Of a DNA stretch of 40,937 nt, positions 19,133-25,043 are shown piece by piece. Every line of letters starts with the position of its first letter. The first letter of the stretch is position 1. The stretch is from a virus, in the IMG/VR virus record IMGVR_UViG_3300028372_000231, positions 1 through 40,937 of that record. The stretch is one strand, 5' to 3'. A program made the position numbers and the translations under genes. Under the pieces are notes generated by a model. That model was given only the letters and a program-made list of their open reading frames with translations, was not told the origin of the DNA and ran no database searches.

Positions 19133-20562
19133 GCATGGACTTCGAGGAGCGCCTGTTAGCTGGGTGCCTGCAAGATGAGCAAATTCTTAAGCGTGCTCGC
19201 CGCGCAAAAATCCGGCCCAAGCATCTTAACGACCATCCGCTCAGGTATCTGTACAAGCAGATGATCGAGGTGTCGAAAGTTGACACGGTGACGCCGGAGA
19301 CTCTTAAGGCTCAGATTCATCTCGATAAGAAGAAGGATAAGTCTGATAAAGAGGCGATGGCCGACCTCATTAATTCACTGGTCAGGGAGCCTATTGAGGG
19401 TTCCGGACTGTCTCTCAAATTCATGTCTGATAAGCGTCGCCGTCAGGACATGATTGAGATGTTGACTGAGGGTACAGACCAGCTTGTTCAAGGCACCCCG
19501 CTAGACGAACTGATCGACGTGGTTGGTTCGCAGATGAATAACATCCGTTCTTCTGAAGAGAAGTACGAGTTGTTCAACTACAATGAAGGTTGGGACCAGC
19601 GTCAGGCTGAGCGCATCCACCTGACGGAAGATGCTGAAGGCACAATGAAGATGGGGCTGAATCTTTCCCCTTTCAAGAAGTACTTTACGCGTGGCTTCCA
19701 GACTGAAGAGGTCATCGCCATTGGTGGCCCGACATACGCAGGCAAGAGTATACTGCTTACCAACTTCATCCGGCTGGCGGCACATCCAAAGAACGGGATG
19801 AACGTCCTGTACGTCTTTGCTGAGAACCGGTATGTGCAAGCCGCATCACGACTTGATTCCATTATTCTGAATGAGAACTATCAGGTCTTGTATGAGAACG
19901 CCCTTGAGAATAGGACGGGCGGCAAGTTCTTCAGGAAGGCCAAAGAGAAGGGGTGGGGTCAAATCATCATGGCCAAGGTTCAGCCTAAGAAGTTCACGGC
20001 TGACACCATTGACTCGATGATTGAAGAAATAGAGATGGATCTTGGTATTAAGATTCATGTCTTAGCGATTGACTCTCCCGACCACCAAGAGGCGAGAGAC
20101 CGTCAGGATGCGTGGCACCAAGGGAAGGGGCAGGTCTACTACGAGAACAAGCAGTTGACCATGGAGCGAGGGTTGATCAATATCTCGACACTCCCTATGA
20201 AGGCTTCGTCGGTCAAGAAGGAGTCAGTTCAGAACGAGGACGCCGCTGGCTCTTATGACATCTCGCGTGTCTGCGATGATATGATCATGTTCAATAAGTC
20301 AGACACCGACCAGATGCTCAACCGGGCCACGATACAAGTCACTAAGAACCGTGACGGTGTGACAGACAGTAAGAAGAACTACTTCCACTTTGACCCGTCG
20401 CTGAGGCTTATACCTTGGGATGAAGCGTTCGACAGTAAGATTAGCCCTGAAGAGGATCCCGATCAGATTGTCTACAAGATTAAGAAGTTCAAAGAAGGGT
20501 ACACAGAGCAGGATGGGTTCAACGTAAAAAGAGCGAATAAAAAAGATGAAGTCCAATCCTAA
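19129..20562 (+). CDS. DnaB-like replicative helicase
   Basis: 477 residues from ATG 19129, which overlaps the previous stop. Residues 1-~110 resemble the DnaB N-terminal helical domain (MDFEERLLAGCLQDE... opening). The RecA-fold C-terminal domain has Walker A GGPTYAGKS at about 199-207, preceded by TRGFQTEEVIAI, and a Walker B-like VLAIDSPDH near residue 315. It would be the hexameric 5'-3' helicase at the fork, loaded by the upstream DnaC-like protein and working with the downstream primase. The segment KKDKSDKE after the N-domain is a charged linker. The gene overlaps the primase gene by 17 nt. Confidence 0.88.
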   Translation: MSMDFEERLLAGCLQDEQILKRARRAKIRPKHLNDHPLRYLYKQMIEVSKVDTVTPETLKAQIHLDKKKDKSDKEAMADLINSLVREPIEGSGLSLKFMSDKRRRQDMIEMLTEGTDQLVQGTPLDELIDVVGSQMNNIRSSEEKYELFNYNEGWDQRQAERIHLTEDAEGTMKMGLNLSPFKKYFTRGFQTEEVIAIGGPTYAGKSILLTNFIRLAAHPKNGMNVLYVFAENRYVQAASRLDSIILNENYQVLYENALENRTGGKFFRKAKEKGWGQIIMAKVQPKKFTADTIDSMIEEIEMDLGIKIHVLAIDSPDHQEARDRQDAWHQGKGQVYYENKQLTMERGLINISTLPMKASSVKKESVQNEDAAGSYDISRVCDDMIMFNKSDTDQMLNRATIQVTKNRDGVTDSKKNYFHFDPSLRLIPWDEAFDSKISPEEDPDQIVYKIKKFKEGYTEQDGFNVKRANKKDEVQS

Positions 20563-21616
20563 GCAGCATAAGAAAGTCATCGAGTTCGTGGAGCGGCACT
20601 TCCCCGACGCCGAGCTACGCTATCGTAAGAACGGGATGGAGTACCGGATGGTCTGCCCGTTTTGCGACGGCGGCACATTCCAAGAAGCATCGTTTGATTT
20701 GAATGTTGAAAAAGGAGCCTGTCAGTGTCACCGGGCGACCTGTCGTTGGAAAGGGTCTATCCCTTGGTTCGTGCACAAGTTCCTCGACGTGGATTACAAG
20801 CGCGCTGAGGCCATCGTAAGCGGTGACCGGGCTACCAACCTGGAAGAACTTAACGCAGACCTTGGGATGCTTCACAGGCAGCTTGACATGGATTTCAGCA
20901 CCAAGGTTGACTCCACTGAAGTTGAGAATGTGGAAGCTTGGGTGGACGGGTCCATTCCTGTGGTCGGTTCTGAGATGGAGGCAAGTGTTAGAGCGTGGCT
21001 TGAACAAGAGAGAGGATATGACCCCGATGGGTTCCTCGATAGAAATCCACTCTATGTGCCGCCGCAGTACGGAGCCATGAAGAATAGAGTTCTGTTCGAG
21101 GTAGCATCGGAGGAGAATAGAGGGTACTTGGCCTATGCAATGAGTAGGTCGGTCCAGCCTAAGACACTGAATCCACCGGGTGCCATTCTATCGAGGCTTC
21201 TTTACAATTACACCAAGGTGAAGAAGGGCAAGGTGTTGTTCATCTGCGAGGGCCTGTTTGACGCTGCCAGGATCTTGAGTTGGGGATTTCATGCCACCTG
21301 CATATTTGGGGTGAACATCAGCAAGAGACAGCTTCGACTGATTCGGGATGCAGAGTGTGAAGAGGTTTGCGTCTGCTTGGACTACGGCACTGAGGAAGCT
21401 TCGAGAGAGGTAGCCAAACAGGTGAGCGAGTTCATGTCTTACAAGCTGACCAGTATCATCAAGATTGAGAGGGAGGGGGCTGACCCTGACGAACTCACAC
21501 AGTCTGAATTTCTATCGTACTATAAGAAGCGCCGGTACGTGATTGCAAATAGTGAGCAGCGTTTGAGGGTGAAGCGTGCCCAGCTAAAAAAGTTGACGAA
21601 ATCTGGAACAATTTGA
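20546..21616 (+). CDS. DnaG-type primase with zinc-binding and Toprim domains
   Basis: 356 residues, shorter than cellular DnaG. An N-terminal zinc-binding domain is visible as CPFC (Cys37, Cys40) and GACQCHRATC (Cys59-Cys66). A central region leads to a Toprim core: VLFICEGLFDAARIL with the catalytic-type Glu at about 235, and CLDYGTEEA near 277. The usual Asp-x-Asp of Toprim is reduced to a single Asp here. The helicase-interaction domain of long DnaG proteins seems absent. It would synthesise RNA primers at the fork with the DnaB-like helicase encoded just upstream. Confidence 0.85.
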   Translation: MKSNPKQHKKVIEFVERHFPDAELRYRKNGMEYRMVCPFCDGGTFQEASFDLNVEKGACQCHRATCRWKGSIPWFVHKFLDVDYKRAEAIVSGDRATNLEELNADLGMLHRQLDMDFSTKVDSTEVENVEAWVDGSIPVVGSEMEASVRAWLEQERGYDPDGFLDRNPLYVPPQYGAMKNRVLFEVASEENRGYLAYAMSRSVQPKTLNPPGAILSRLLYNYTKVKKGKVLFICEGLFDAARILSWGFHATCIFGVNISKRQLRLIRDAECEEVCVCLDYGTEEASREVAKQVSEFMSYKLTSIIKIEREGADPDELTQSEFLSYYKKRRYVIANSEQRLRVKRAQLKKLTKSGTI

Positions 21617-21646
21617 CCCTAACGGGCATTGTATAGGTACAAGGAG
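21605..21646 (+). promoter_or_regulatory. Conserved GGAACAATT...GGCATTGTATAGG block, copy 2
   Basis: Overlaps the primase stop codon and runs directly into the AAGGAG ribosome binding site of the 39-residue membrane protein gene. It shares its core with the blocks at 21775 and 26357. Confidence 0.6.
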
Positions 21647-21651
21647 AAGAG

Positions 21652-21771
21652 ATGGAATTGGGAATAGATATCATGATCTCCCCGAGGACTTACATCACCG
21701 GGATGGTCACAGCGGGTATGCTGGGTGTCATCATTGGCATCCTGCTCACTGCTTTGAATTTTATGAAATAG
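21652..21771 (+). CDS. Small single-span membrane protein, 39 residues
   Basis: Very short ORF with a strong AAGGAG 5 nt upstream of ATG 21652 and a conserved promoter-like block before it. Residues about 13-34 form one hydrophobic helix (TYITGMVTAGMLGVIIGILL). No family is recognised. The dedicated upstream block and ribosome binding site argue that it is expressed. It could act in the cell envelope in lysis or exclusion, but nothing in the sequence decides this. Confidence 0.6.
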   Translation: MELGIDIMISPRTYITGMVTAGMLGVIIGILLTALNFMK

Positions 21772-21774
21772 TTC

Positions 21775-21816
21775 GGAACAATTTTGGACTTTACGGCATT
21801 GTATAAGTACAGGGAG
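21775..21816 (+). promoter_or_regulatory. Conserved GGAACAATT...GGCATTGTATAAG block, copy 3
   Basis: Starts 4 nt after the stop of the small membrane protein and ends in AGGGAG, the ribosome binding site of the lipoprotein gene. GGCATTGTATAAGTACA is identical to copy 4. Confidence 0.6.
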
Positions 21817-21821
21817 AGAAA

Positions 21822-22169
21822 ATGCGTTTTTGGATGGTGTTGATTGTTTGCCTAATTGCGCTCATGGCTTGCGAGCCGGGTGGCACGGTCTACAAAGAAG
21901 TGACTGAAGTTGACCGCGTGACTGGGAAGGAGACCAAGCGCTACGGTAAGAATGGTGAGGATAAGTATTTGGTCTTCACCAGAAATGAGACGTTTGAGAA
22001 CACAGACACACTCATCCATGGTAAGTGGGACTCATCCGATGTCTACGGAAAGGTAGAAGTCGGTAAGTGTTACGAGTTCAAAATTTACGGATACCGCTCC
22101 CAGTTTATGTCCATGTATCGGAACGTTGTCGTAGCCAAAGAGTTGGAGGATGAGGAATGCGAGCAGTAA
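21822..22169 (+). CDS. Phage lipoprotein
   Basis: 115 residues with a lipoprotein signal peptide: a short basic start, a hydrophobic run, and lipobox L-M-A-C with the lipidated Cys at 17. The mature part is charged and hydrophilic, about 99 residues, with KVEVGKCYEFKIYGYRS in its C-terminal half. Phage lipoproteins are often superinfection-exclusion or envelope-modifying factors, but no family is recognised. The AGGGAG binding site and the upstream conserved block suggest its own expression signal. Confidence 0.72.
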   Translation: MRFWMVLIVCLIALMACEPGGTVYKEVTEVDRVTGKETKRYGKNGEDKYLVFTRNETFENTDTLIHGKWDSSDVYGKVEVGKCYEFKIYGYRSQFMSMYRNVVVAKELEDEECEQ

Positions 22170-22171
22170 TT

Positions 22172-22185
22172 TGAACTTAGGTTTA
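22172..22185. promoter_or_regulatory. Variant palindrome TGAACTTAGGTTTA
   Basis: Differs from the family by one base in the right arm (GTTT for GTTC). It sits between the lipoprotein stop and the start of the next gene, the same placement as the perfect copies. Confidence 0.5.
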
Positions 22186-22198
22186 AAGGTGATAGGCG

Positions 22199-22492
22199 AT
22201 GACGTGGCAGGCTTTGAGTGATAAGGTTGATGAGCTTGACGCACTTAGGCTCAGTTTCAATAAATGCATCAAGCATGATGCCGAATATCTGATAAGTAAA
22301 GCTGTAAAGTTAGAGCAAGAACTTATCGAGGCAATGCCTCCGTCCAAGGTGGGTGACCCTGTTGACCCTGTTAAGAATGAGAAGTTGGCTCGGATACACC
22401 GAACCCTGGTAGGCGTGGTAAGTCTGAAGGAAGGGTATTTGGTTGTCAAAAACAATGCTGAAGAAGTGATAGGGAACCATGAGAAGCGATAA
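22199..22492 (+). CDS. Hypothetical helical protein
   Basis: 97 residues; ATG 22199 follows AAAGGTGATAGG. The sequence is helical and charged with heptad-like leucines (VDELDALRLSFNKC... KLEQELIEAM), suggesting a short coiled coil, and it has no membrane segment. A central VGDPVDPVKNEK loop separates two helical halves. It overlaps the HD hydrolase gene by 14 nt. Function is unknown. Confidence 0.7.
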   Translation: MTWQALSDKVDELDALRLSFNKCIKHDAEYLISKAVKLEQELIEAMPPSKVGDPVDPVKNEKLARIHRTLVGVVSLKEGYLVVKNNAEEVIGNHEKR

Positions 22493-23129
22493 GAAGTACG
22501 ACGAAATTCGAGCACTTCACACTGAGAAGCGCTGGGTCCAGAAGGCATACGGCACGAAGCTTACGCCGTTCGACCTGAAGCTGGATCAACTCAATACCGA
22601 TGAGATGGTTCACTCACTGGGCAAGCAGTGTCGCTACAATGGTGACACACTCAAGTTTTACTCGGTGGCTCAACATAGTGTCAACGTTTCCATTTTGGCT
22701 GAGGAATTGGCGGTTGAACCTGAGTTCATAAACGATTTACCGTTGGAATCCGATGACATGCTGGTGAAGGACTGGGTGCGTCTGAACGCTCAGTGGGGAC
22801 TGATTCACGACGCTGGTGAGTACATCTTTGGGGATATGCCAAAGCCGATCAAGGATGCGTTCCCTATCATCAAGCTCTTTGAGGATTACCTCCTCGAAGG
22901 GGTGGCTGAGAAATGGGGTCTTCCTTGGCCACAACCGGCACCAGTTACAACGGCTGACTGTGCCATGCTGTTTGTAGAGAAGGACCGCTATCTGGTCCCG
23001 ACCAATCACGAATGGTCCTACCCTCGACCCGATGTCAAGGTGGACCTGGACAAGCTAGAGCTTGGGTTCATGGGGCCAGAACAGGCTGAGGAATTATTCC
23101 TGACCCGGTACGAAGAAGTGTTTACCTGA
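22479..23129 (+). CDS. HD-domain nucleotide phosphohydrolase (YfbR-like)
   Basis: 216 residues. HD-fold metal ligands appear as QHS (His66) and LIHDAGEY (His110, Asp111), the latter followed by IFGDMPKPIK, typical of YfbR/YfdR-like 5'-nucleotidases. These enzymes dephosphorylate deoxynucleoside monophosphates, and phages carry them to adjust the dNTP pool. The rest is helical, as in this family. It is the last protein gene before the RNA cluster. The family call is strong; the substrate is not determined. Confidence 0.82.
   Translation: MRSDKKYDEIRALHTEKRWVQKAYGTKLTPFDLKLDQLNTDEMVHSLGKQCRYNGDTLKFYSVAQHSVNVSILAEELAVEPEFINDLPLESDDMLVKDWVRLNAQWGLIHDAGEYIFGDMPKPIKDAFPIIKLFEDYLLEGVAEKWGLPWPQPAPVTTADCAMLFVEKDRYLVPTNHEWSYPRPDVKVDLDKLELGFMGPEQAEELFLTRYEEVFT
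22715..22728. repeat. In-gene palindrome copy TGAACCTGAGTTCA
   Basis: Family copy inside the HD hydrolase gene, read in frame as V-E-P-E-F-I. Confidence 0.55.
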
Positions 23130-23175
23130 TTGATTCCCTAAGTCTTCATCGGTGAGTGGGTCCGTCCTTCATCGG

Positions 23176-23213
23176 TGGTTGGATATGGGAGGTTGCACCG
23201 AAAGGTCAGCCAA
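23176..23213 (+). other. Hairpin region upstream of first tRNA-like gene
   Basis: GTTGG pairs with CCAAC and encloses a small ACC-GAAA-GGT hairpin with a GNRA loop. The flanking 23145-23250 region repeats CATCGGTG three times. No known RNA family is recognised. Confidence 0.3.
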
Positions 23214-23217
23214 CTAT

Positions 23218-23290
23218 GGCGTCTGTAGTTCAGTGGAGGGAGCATCGGTGTCTATACCGAGGTCGCGGGTTCGAGTCCCGTCAGACGCCC
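23218..23290 (+). tRNA. tRNA-like gene with 6-nt anticodon loop (Asp- or His-like)
   Basis: Acceptor GCGTCTG pairs with CAGACGC, extended by a G-C pair like the G-1:C73 of tRNA-His. D stem GTTC/GAGC and T arm GCGGG-TTCGAGT-CCCGT are canonical. The anticodon stem TCGGT/ACCGA encloses only six bases (GTCTAT) and the variable loop is 4 nt. The anticodon cannot be assigned: GTC is present but lacks the normal flanking register. No CCA is encoded. The fold is convincing; identity is open. Confidence 0.6.
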
Positions 23291-23375
23291 TAGCATCTGG
23301 GGAAGTTTTAGCTATAGCAAGCTTCGTAGACCTGTCTTAGAACTTCGGTTCATTCAGGATTTATCTCAGATGCTA
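23291..23375 (+). ncRNA. Structured segment closed by TAGCATCTG/CAGATGCTA
   Basis: An 85-nt segment between a tRNA-like gene and the tmRNA, closed by a perfect 9-bp inverted repeat. Inside are GAAC-TTCG-GTTC, a hairpin with a UUCG tetraloop, and the 8-bp palindrome GCTATAGC. The size is tRNA-like but no T-loop consensus is present. RNA function is inferred from structure and location only. Confidence 0.4.
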
Positions 23376-23378
23376 TAC

Positions 23379-23777
23379 GGGGGCGCTCTGGTTTCGACGT
23401 GAGCGCTGAATCCGTACAAGCGTGCAGTGGTGGCCTTTCACACTCTAAACACTGGCAACCGTTCAATTGGCAACGATAAAGCTGAAGTCGTGAATCTCGC
23501 GGATTACCGTGAGTCCACTCAGGAAACTGAGGTTCGCGCAGCCGCATAAGCGGCGGTCCAAGGGAGTTTGCCCGTAGGTGAACTTGGACCTACGACATAC
23601 GGGTTGCGGTTCAAGAATGGGATAATCCCCTATAACCATCTTGAACCTAAGTTCATGCTTAGGGGCACCAGTTCATCCCTGTCTGTGGGGTCGTTCTGGT
23701 GTGAAAACACAGACTATGCACGAAGAAAGTACGTGAGGATCGCATCGCGGACGCGGGTTCGATACCCGCCGCCTCCA
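23379..23777 (+). ncRNA. ssrA: tmRNA (one-piece transfer-messenger RNA)
   Basis: Starts GGGGGCGCTCTGGTTTCGACG, the conserved tmRNA 5' end. It ends with T arm GCGGG-TTCGATA-CCCGC and acceptor CGCCTCC plus discriminator A, which pairs fully (one wobble) with GGGGGCG. The tag frame reads from GGC at 23469 to TAA at 23547-23549, encoding 26 residues that start GNDKAEVV and end EVRAAA, a protease-tag-like C-terminus. tmRNA is charged with alanine, enters stalled ribosomes and tags the truncated product. About 400 nt is the usual one-piece length. The resume codon GGC is unusual (Ala GCA is common), so the precise first codon is less certain than the tag end. CCA is not encoded. Confidence 0.92.
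23642..23655. repeat. Palindrome copy TGAACCTAAGTTCA inside tmRNA
   Basis: Family copy in the pseudoknot-rich 3' half of the tmRNA. Its CCTAAG can instead pair with CTTAGG just downstream, so it may serve tmRNA folding. Confidence 0.5.
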
Positions 23778-23778
23778 T

Positions 23779-23840
23779 TGGAGAGTATGATGATTTTCGG
23801 TTAGCTCATTCGAGCGTGGGTTCGATCCCCACCTCTCCAC
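23779..23840 (+). tRNA. Short tRNA-like gene, apparently lacking the D arm
   Basis: Acceptor TGGAGAG pairs perfectly with CTCTCCA, and the T arm is GTGGG-TTCGATC-CCCAC. Only 62 nt long; it starts 2 nt after the tmRNA. Between acceptor and T arm a GATGA/TCATT stem can enclose a 12-nt loop, leaving no room for a D arm. Alternatively GCTC-ATTC-GAGC forms a small hairpin. The anticodon is not assignable. It could be a degenerate tRNA. Confidence 0.4.
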
Positions 23841-23867
23841 TTAGATTCAATTCGGGCAAGGTCCACC

Positions 23868-23895
23868 TGTTGTACGGCGTCATGACCCGTCATAC
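23868..23895 (+). other. Hairpin with palindromic GTCATGAC loop
   Basis: CTGT/ACAG and ACGG/CCGT helices in the spacer before the next tRNA-like gene enclose a loop containing the self-complementary GTCATGAC. No known RNA family is recognised. Confidence 0.3.
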
Positions 23896-23975
23896 AGACT
23901 GGAGTGTGGAACAGCGAGGATAGGCGGCATGCAGCCTATGTAACCTCGTCGCAGGTTCGAGTCCTGCCCGGACTA
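23896..23975 (+). tRNA. tRNA-like gene with enlarged anticodon region
   Basis: T arm GCAGG-TTCGAGT-CCTGC and acceptor AGACTGG/CCGGACT (one A-A mismatch, one wobble), 80 nt. Where the anticodon arm should be, CGAGG/CCTCG encloses 24 nt containing the helix ATAGGC/GCCTAT with the 8-nt loop GGCATGCA. The D region is reduced to about 10 nt. No normal 7-nt anticodon loop can be drawn, so no amino acid is assigned. Confidence 0.45.
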
Positions 23976-24004
23976 TGGCTTCGGCCAACAAGCAGGCGGA
24001 ACTG

Positions 24005-24089
24005 ACAGCTAAATCCGTCACCCAGGTGTAAAACACAGGTGGTACAAGTACAGCCTGTGACATCGCAAACCGGGACAATCATTAGCTGT
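24005..24089 (+). ncRNA. Structured segment closed by ACAGCTAA/TTAGCTGT
   Basis: An 85-nt segment between two tRNA-like genes with a perfect 8-bp closing repeat. Inside, GTCAC pairs with GTGAC and ACAGG with CCTGT. No T-loop consensus is present. It may be an unrecognised small RNA or a decayed tRNA. Confidence 0.4.
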
Positions 24090-24093
24090 GGTA

Positions 24094-24182
24094 AAGAGAG
24101 GGCATACAGGCTCGCCGGGTAAAGCGTGACGTTTCATCTGTGTAGACTCGACACGCGAGCGGTTCAAATCCGCACTCTCTAC
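24094..24182 (+). tRNA. tRNA-like gene of class II length
   Basis: T loop TTCAAAT (as in Ser/Leu tRNAs) on stem GCGG/CCGC, with acceptor AAGAGAG pairing six of seven bases with CTCTCTA. The 89-nt length suits a long-variable-arm tRNA. A D-like arm GCT/AGC with GGGTAA in the loop is possible. GCGTG/CACGC encloses a 23-nt segment instead of a normal anticodon arm. Identity is not assignable. Confidence 0.42.
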
Positions 24183-24208
24183 TGGTCGAAAGGCCAACAG
24201 GCGGCGCG

Positions 24209-24273
24209 ATACCAATGAGCCGGGTGATATACCTCATGCTGTACACATGGGTGAATTCACCACAACATGGTAT
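24209..24273 (+). ncRNA. tRNA-Tyr-like structured segment without T-loop consensus
   Basis: Closed by ATACCA/TGGTAT. It contains a good anticodon arm: TCATG and CATGG around CTGTACA, with U33 and anticodon GTA (Tyr). The place of the T arm is taken by the palindrome GGTGAATTCACC, so the universal T loop is missing. It could be a decayed tRNA-Tyr or another RNA. Confidence 0.35.
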
Positions 24274-24292
24274 GACAATCGGAGAGACGATT

Positions 24293-24399
24293 GGCAAATT
24301 CAGTCTGGACTGAAAGCATCGGGTCGACACGGTGCGAGTAAGCATGGCCAAGACTTCCCCTTATATGGGGCGACATCGGTTCGAGTCCGGTATTTGCTA
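24293..24399 (+). tRNA. tRNA-like gene with enlarged D loop (possibly Ile-TAT)
   Basis: Acceptor GGCAAAT/ATTTGCT, discriminator A, T arm ATCGG-TTCGAGT-CCGGT. D stem AGTC (24302) pairs with GACT (24352), but the D loop is 46 nt and holds the hairpin GCATCG/CGGTGC with 8-nt loop GGTCGACA. The anticodon stem CCCC/GGGG encloses six bases (TTATAT), or CTTATAT if the last C is unpaired, giving anticodon TAT after U33. Length is 107 nt. Confidence 0.5.
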
Positions 24400-24401
24400 T
24401 T

Positions 24402-24514
24402 GACCGTAGACGAGTAAGAAACCCATTCTATTAAGTTGTTAAATTGTGATTGGTGTCACTGTGACAATGAAGATTGGTTGGTATGTTGGAGCATGCTTCC
24501 GAACGTCTACGGTC
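24402..24514 (+). ncRNA. Structured segment closed by an 11-bp perfect stem
   Basis: GACCGTAGACG at 24402 and CGTCTACGGTC at 24504 are exact complements enclosing 91 nt. It is the strongest inverted repeat in the cluster and exactly fills the gap between two tRNA-like genes. Internal elements are TGTCA-CTG-TGACA and GGA-GCATGC-TTCC. It matches no RNA family known to me. It is a good candidate for an independent small RNA or a processing element. Confidence 0.5.
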
Positions 24515-24518
24515 TTAT

Positions 24519-24626
24519 GAAGTGTGTGGCAGAGCGGTTTAATGCAGAGGCAACATGTAAGTGGGTGTAGCGTTTGAAGTGTTGCACGAGTAAACCCACC
24601 GAGGGTTCAAATCCCTCCACACTTCT
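24519..24626 (+). tRNA. tRNA-Ser-like gene (TGA) with inserted bases
   Basis: Acceptor GAAGTGTG/CACACTTC, D arm GCA-GAGCGGTTTAA-TGC and T arm GAGGG-TTCAAAT-CCCTC match bacterial tRNA-Ser. TTTGAAG gives U33, anticodon TGA and A37 (serine, UCA). The expected anticodon stem CAACA/TGTTG encloses 24 nt, 17 more than normal; an alternative weak stem TAGCG/TGTTG needs the extra bases between D and anticodon arms. The long-variable region lacks its own hairpin but can pair with the extra bases (GTGGGT with ACCCAC). Length is 108 nt. Confidence 0.55.
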
Positions 24627-24632
24627 TGAATT

Positions 24633-24704
24633 AAGCCGGTGGTGTAACTGGAAACATCAGGGATTCCAAATCCCTGGCTTCGGGTTCGATCCCCGGTCGG
24701 CTTG
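24633..24704 (+). tRNA. tRNA-Trp (anticodon CCA)
   Basis: A fully canonical 72-nt cloverleaf: acceptor AAGCCGG/TCGGCTT, D stem GTGT/ACAT, anticodon arm AGGGA-TTCCAAA-TCCCT, 4-nt variable loop, T arm TCGGG-TTCGATC-CCCGG, discriminator G. U33, A37 and G73 all fit tRNA-Trp. No CCA is encoded, so the end would be added by nucleotidyltransferase. Confidence 0.93.
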
Positions 24705-24730
24705 TGTCAAACCATAACAAAGGAAGTATC

Positions 24731-24919
24731 ATGTCTATCACCAATCCAATCCACCCCGCAAATCCAGCGAGTCCGCTGAACCCGTCCAACCAACCCGACA
24801 CATCCAGTATTGACCCCTCTTCACCAATCGGGATGGTCTTGCTCGTGGGCTACATTGCCACCTGCATTGTCGCCATAGTAGCGATGGGGTACATTGTGTG
24901 GGCTGAATTTAAACACTGA
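24731..24919 (+). CDS. Small membrane protein within the RNA cluster
   Basis: 62 residues from ATG 24731, chosen because AAAGGAAG stands 4-5 nt upstream; the in-frame ATG at 24704 overlaps the tRNA-Trp 3' end. The N-terminal ~32 residues are rich in Pro, Asn and Ser (NPIHPANPASPLNPSNQ) and probably unstructured. Residues about 35-57 are one hydrophobic helix (MVLLVGYIATCIVAIVAMGY). No family is recognised. The strong ribosome binding site makes it a likely real gene despite lying between tRNA genes. Confidence 0.65.
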   Translation: MSITNPIHPANPASPLNPSNQPDTSSIDPSSPIGMVLLVGYIATCIVAIVAMGYIVWAEFKH

Positions 24920-24925
24920 AAACAC

Positions 24926-24997
24926 GGCAGGTTAGTTCAACAGGTAGAACGCAAGACCGATAATCTTGTAACACAGGTTCGAGTCCTGTACCTGCTA
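24926..24997 (+). tRNA. tRNA-Ile (anticodon GAT) with C33
   Basis: Complete 72-nt cloverleaf: acceptor GGCAGGT/ACCTGCT, D arm GTTC/GAAC with AACAGGTA loop, anticodon arm CAAGA-CCGATAA-TCTTG, T arm ACAGG-TTCGAGT-CCTGT, discriminator A. The anticodon is GAT and A73 fits Ile. Position 33 is C instead of the near-universal U. No CCA is encoded. Confidence 0.87.
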
Positions 24998-25043
24998 CTT
25001 GGCACGCCTCGCGTGCTGGGCCGAGTTTTGACGGCCAGTTGAA

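Noticed and set aside
23218-23290. Reading the 23218 gene as an amber suppressor with anticodon CTA
   Set aside because: CTA occurs in the loop but placing it at 34-36 breaks the anticodon stem and puts T at position 37, so the assignment is not supported.
23152-23804. Small ORFs over the first tRNA-like gene and the tmRNA
   Set aside because: They overlap conserved RNA structures and lack convincing Shine-Dalgarno sites; the RNA reading explains the sequence.
24704-24730. Upstream ATG extending the 24731 membrane protein
   Set aside because: It begins at the end of tRNA-Trp and lacks a ribosome binding site, whereas AAAGGAAG lies just before 24731.
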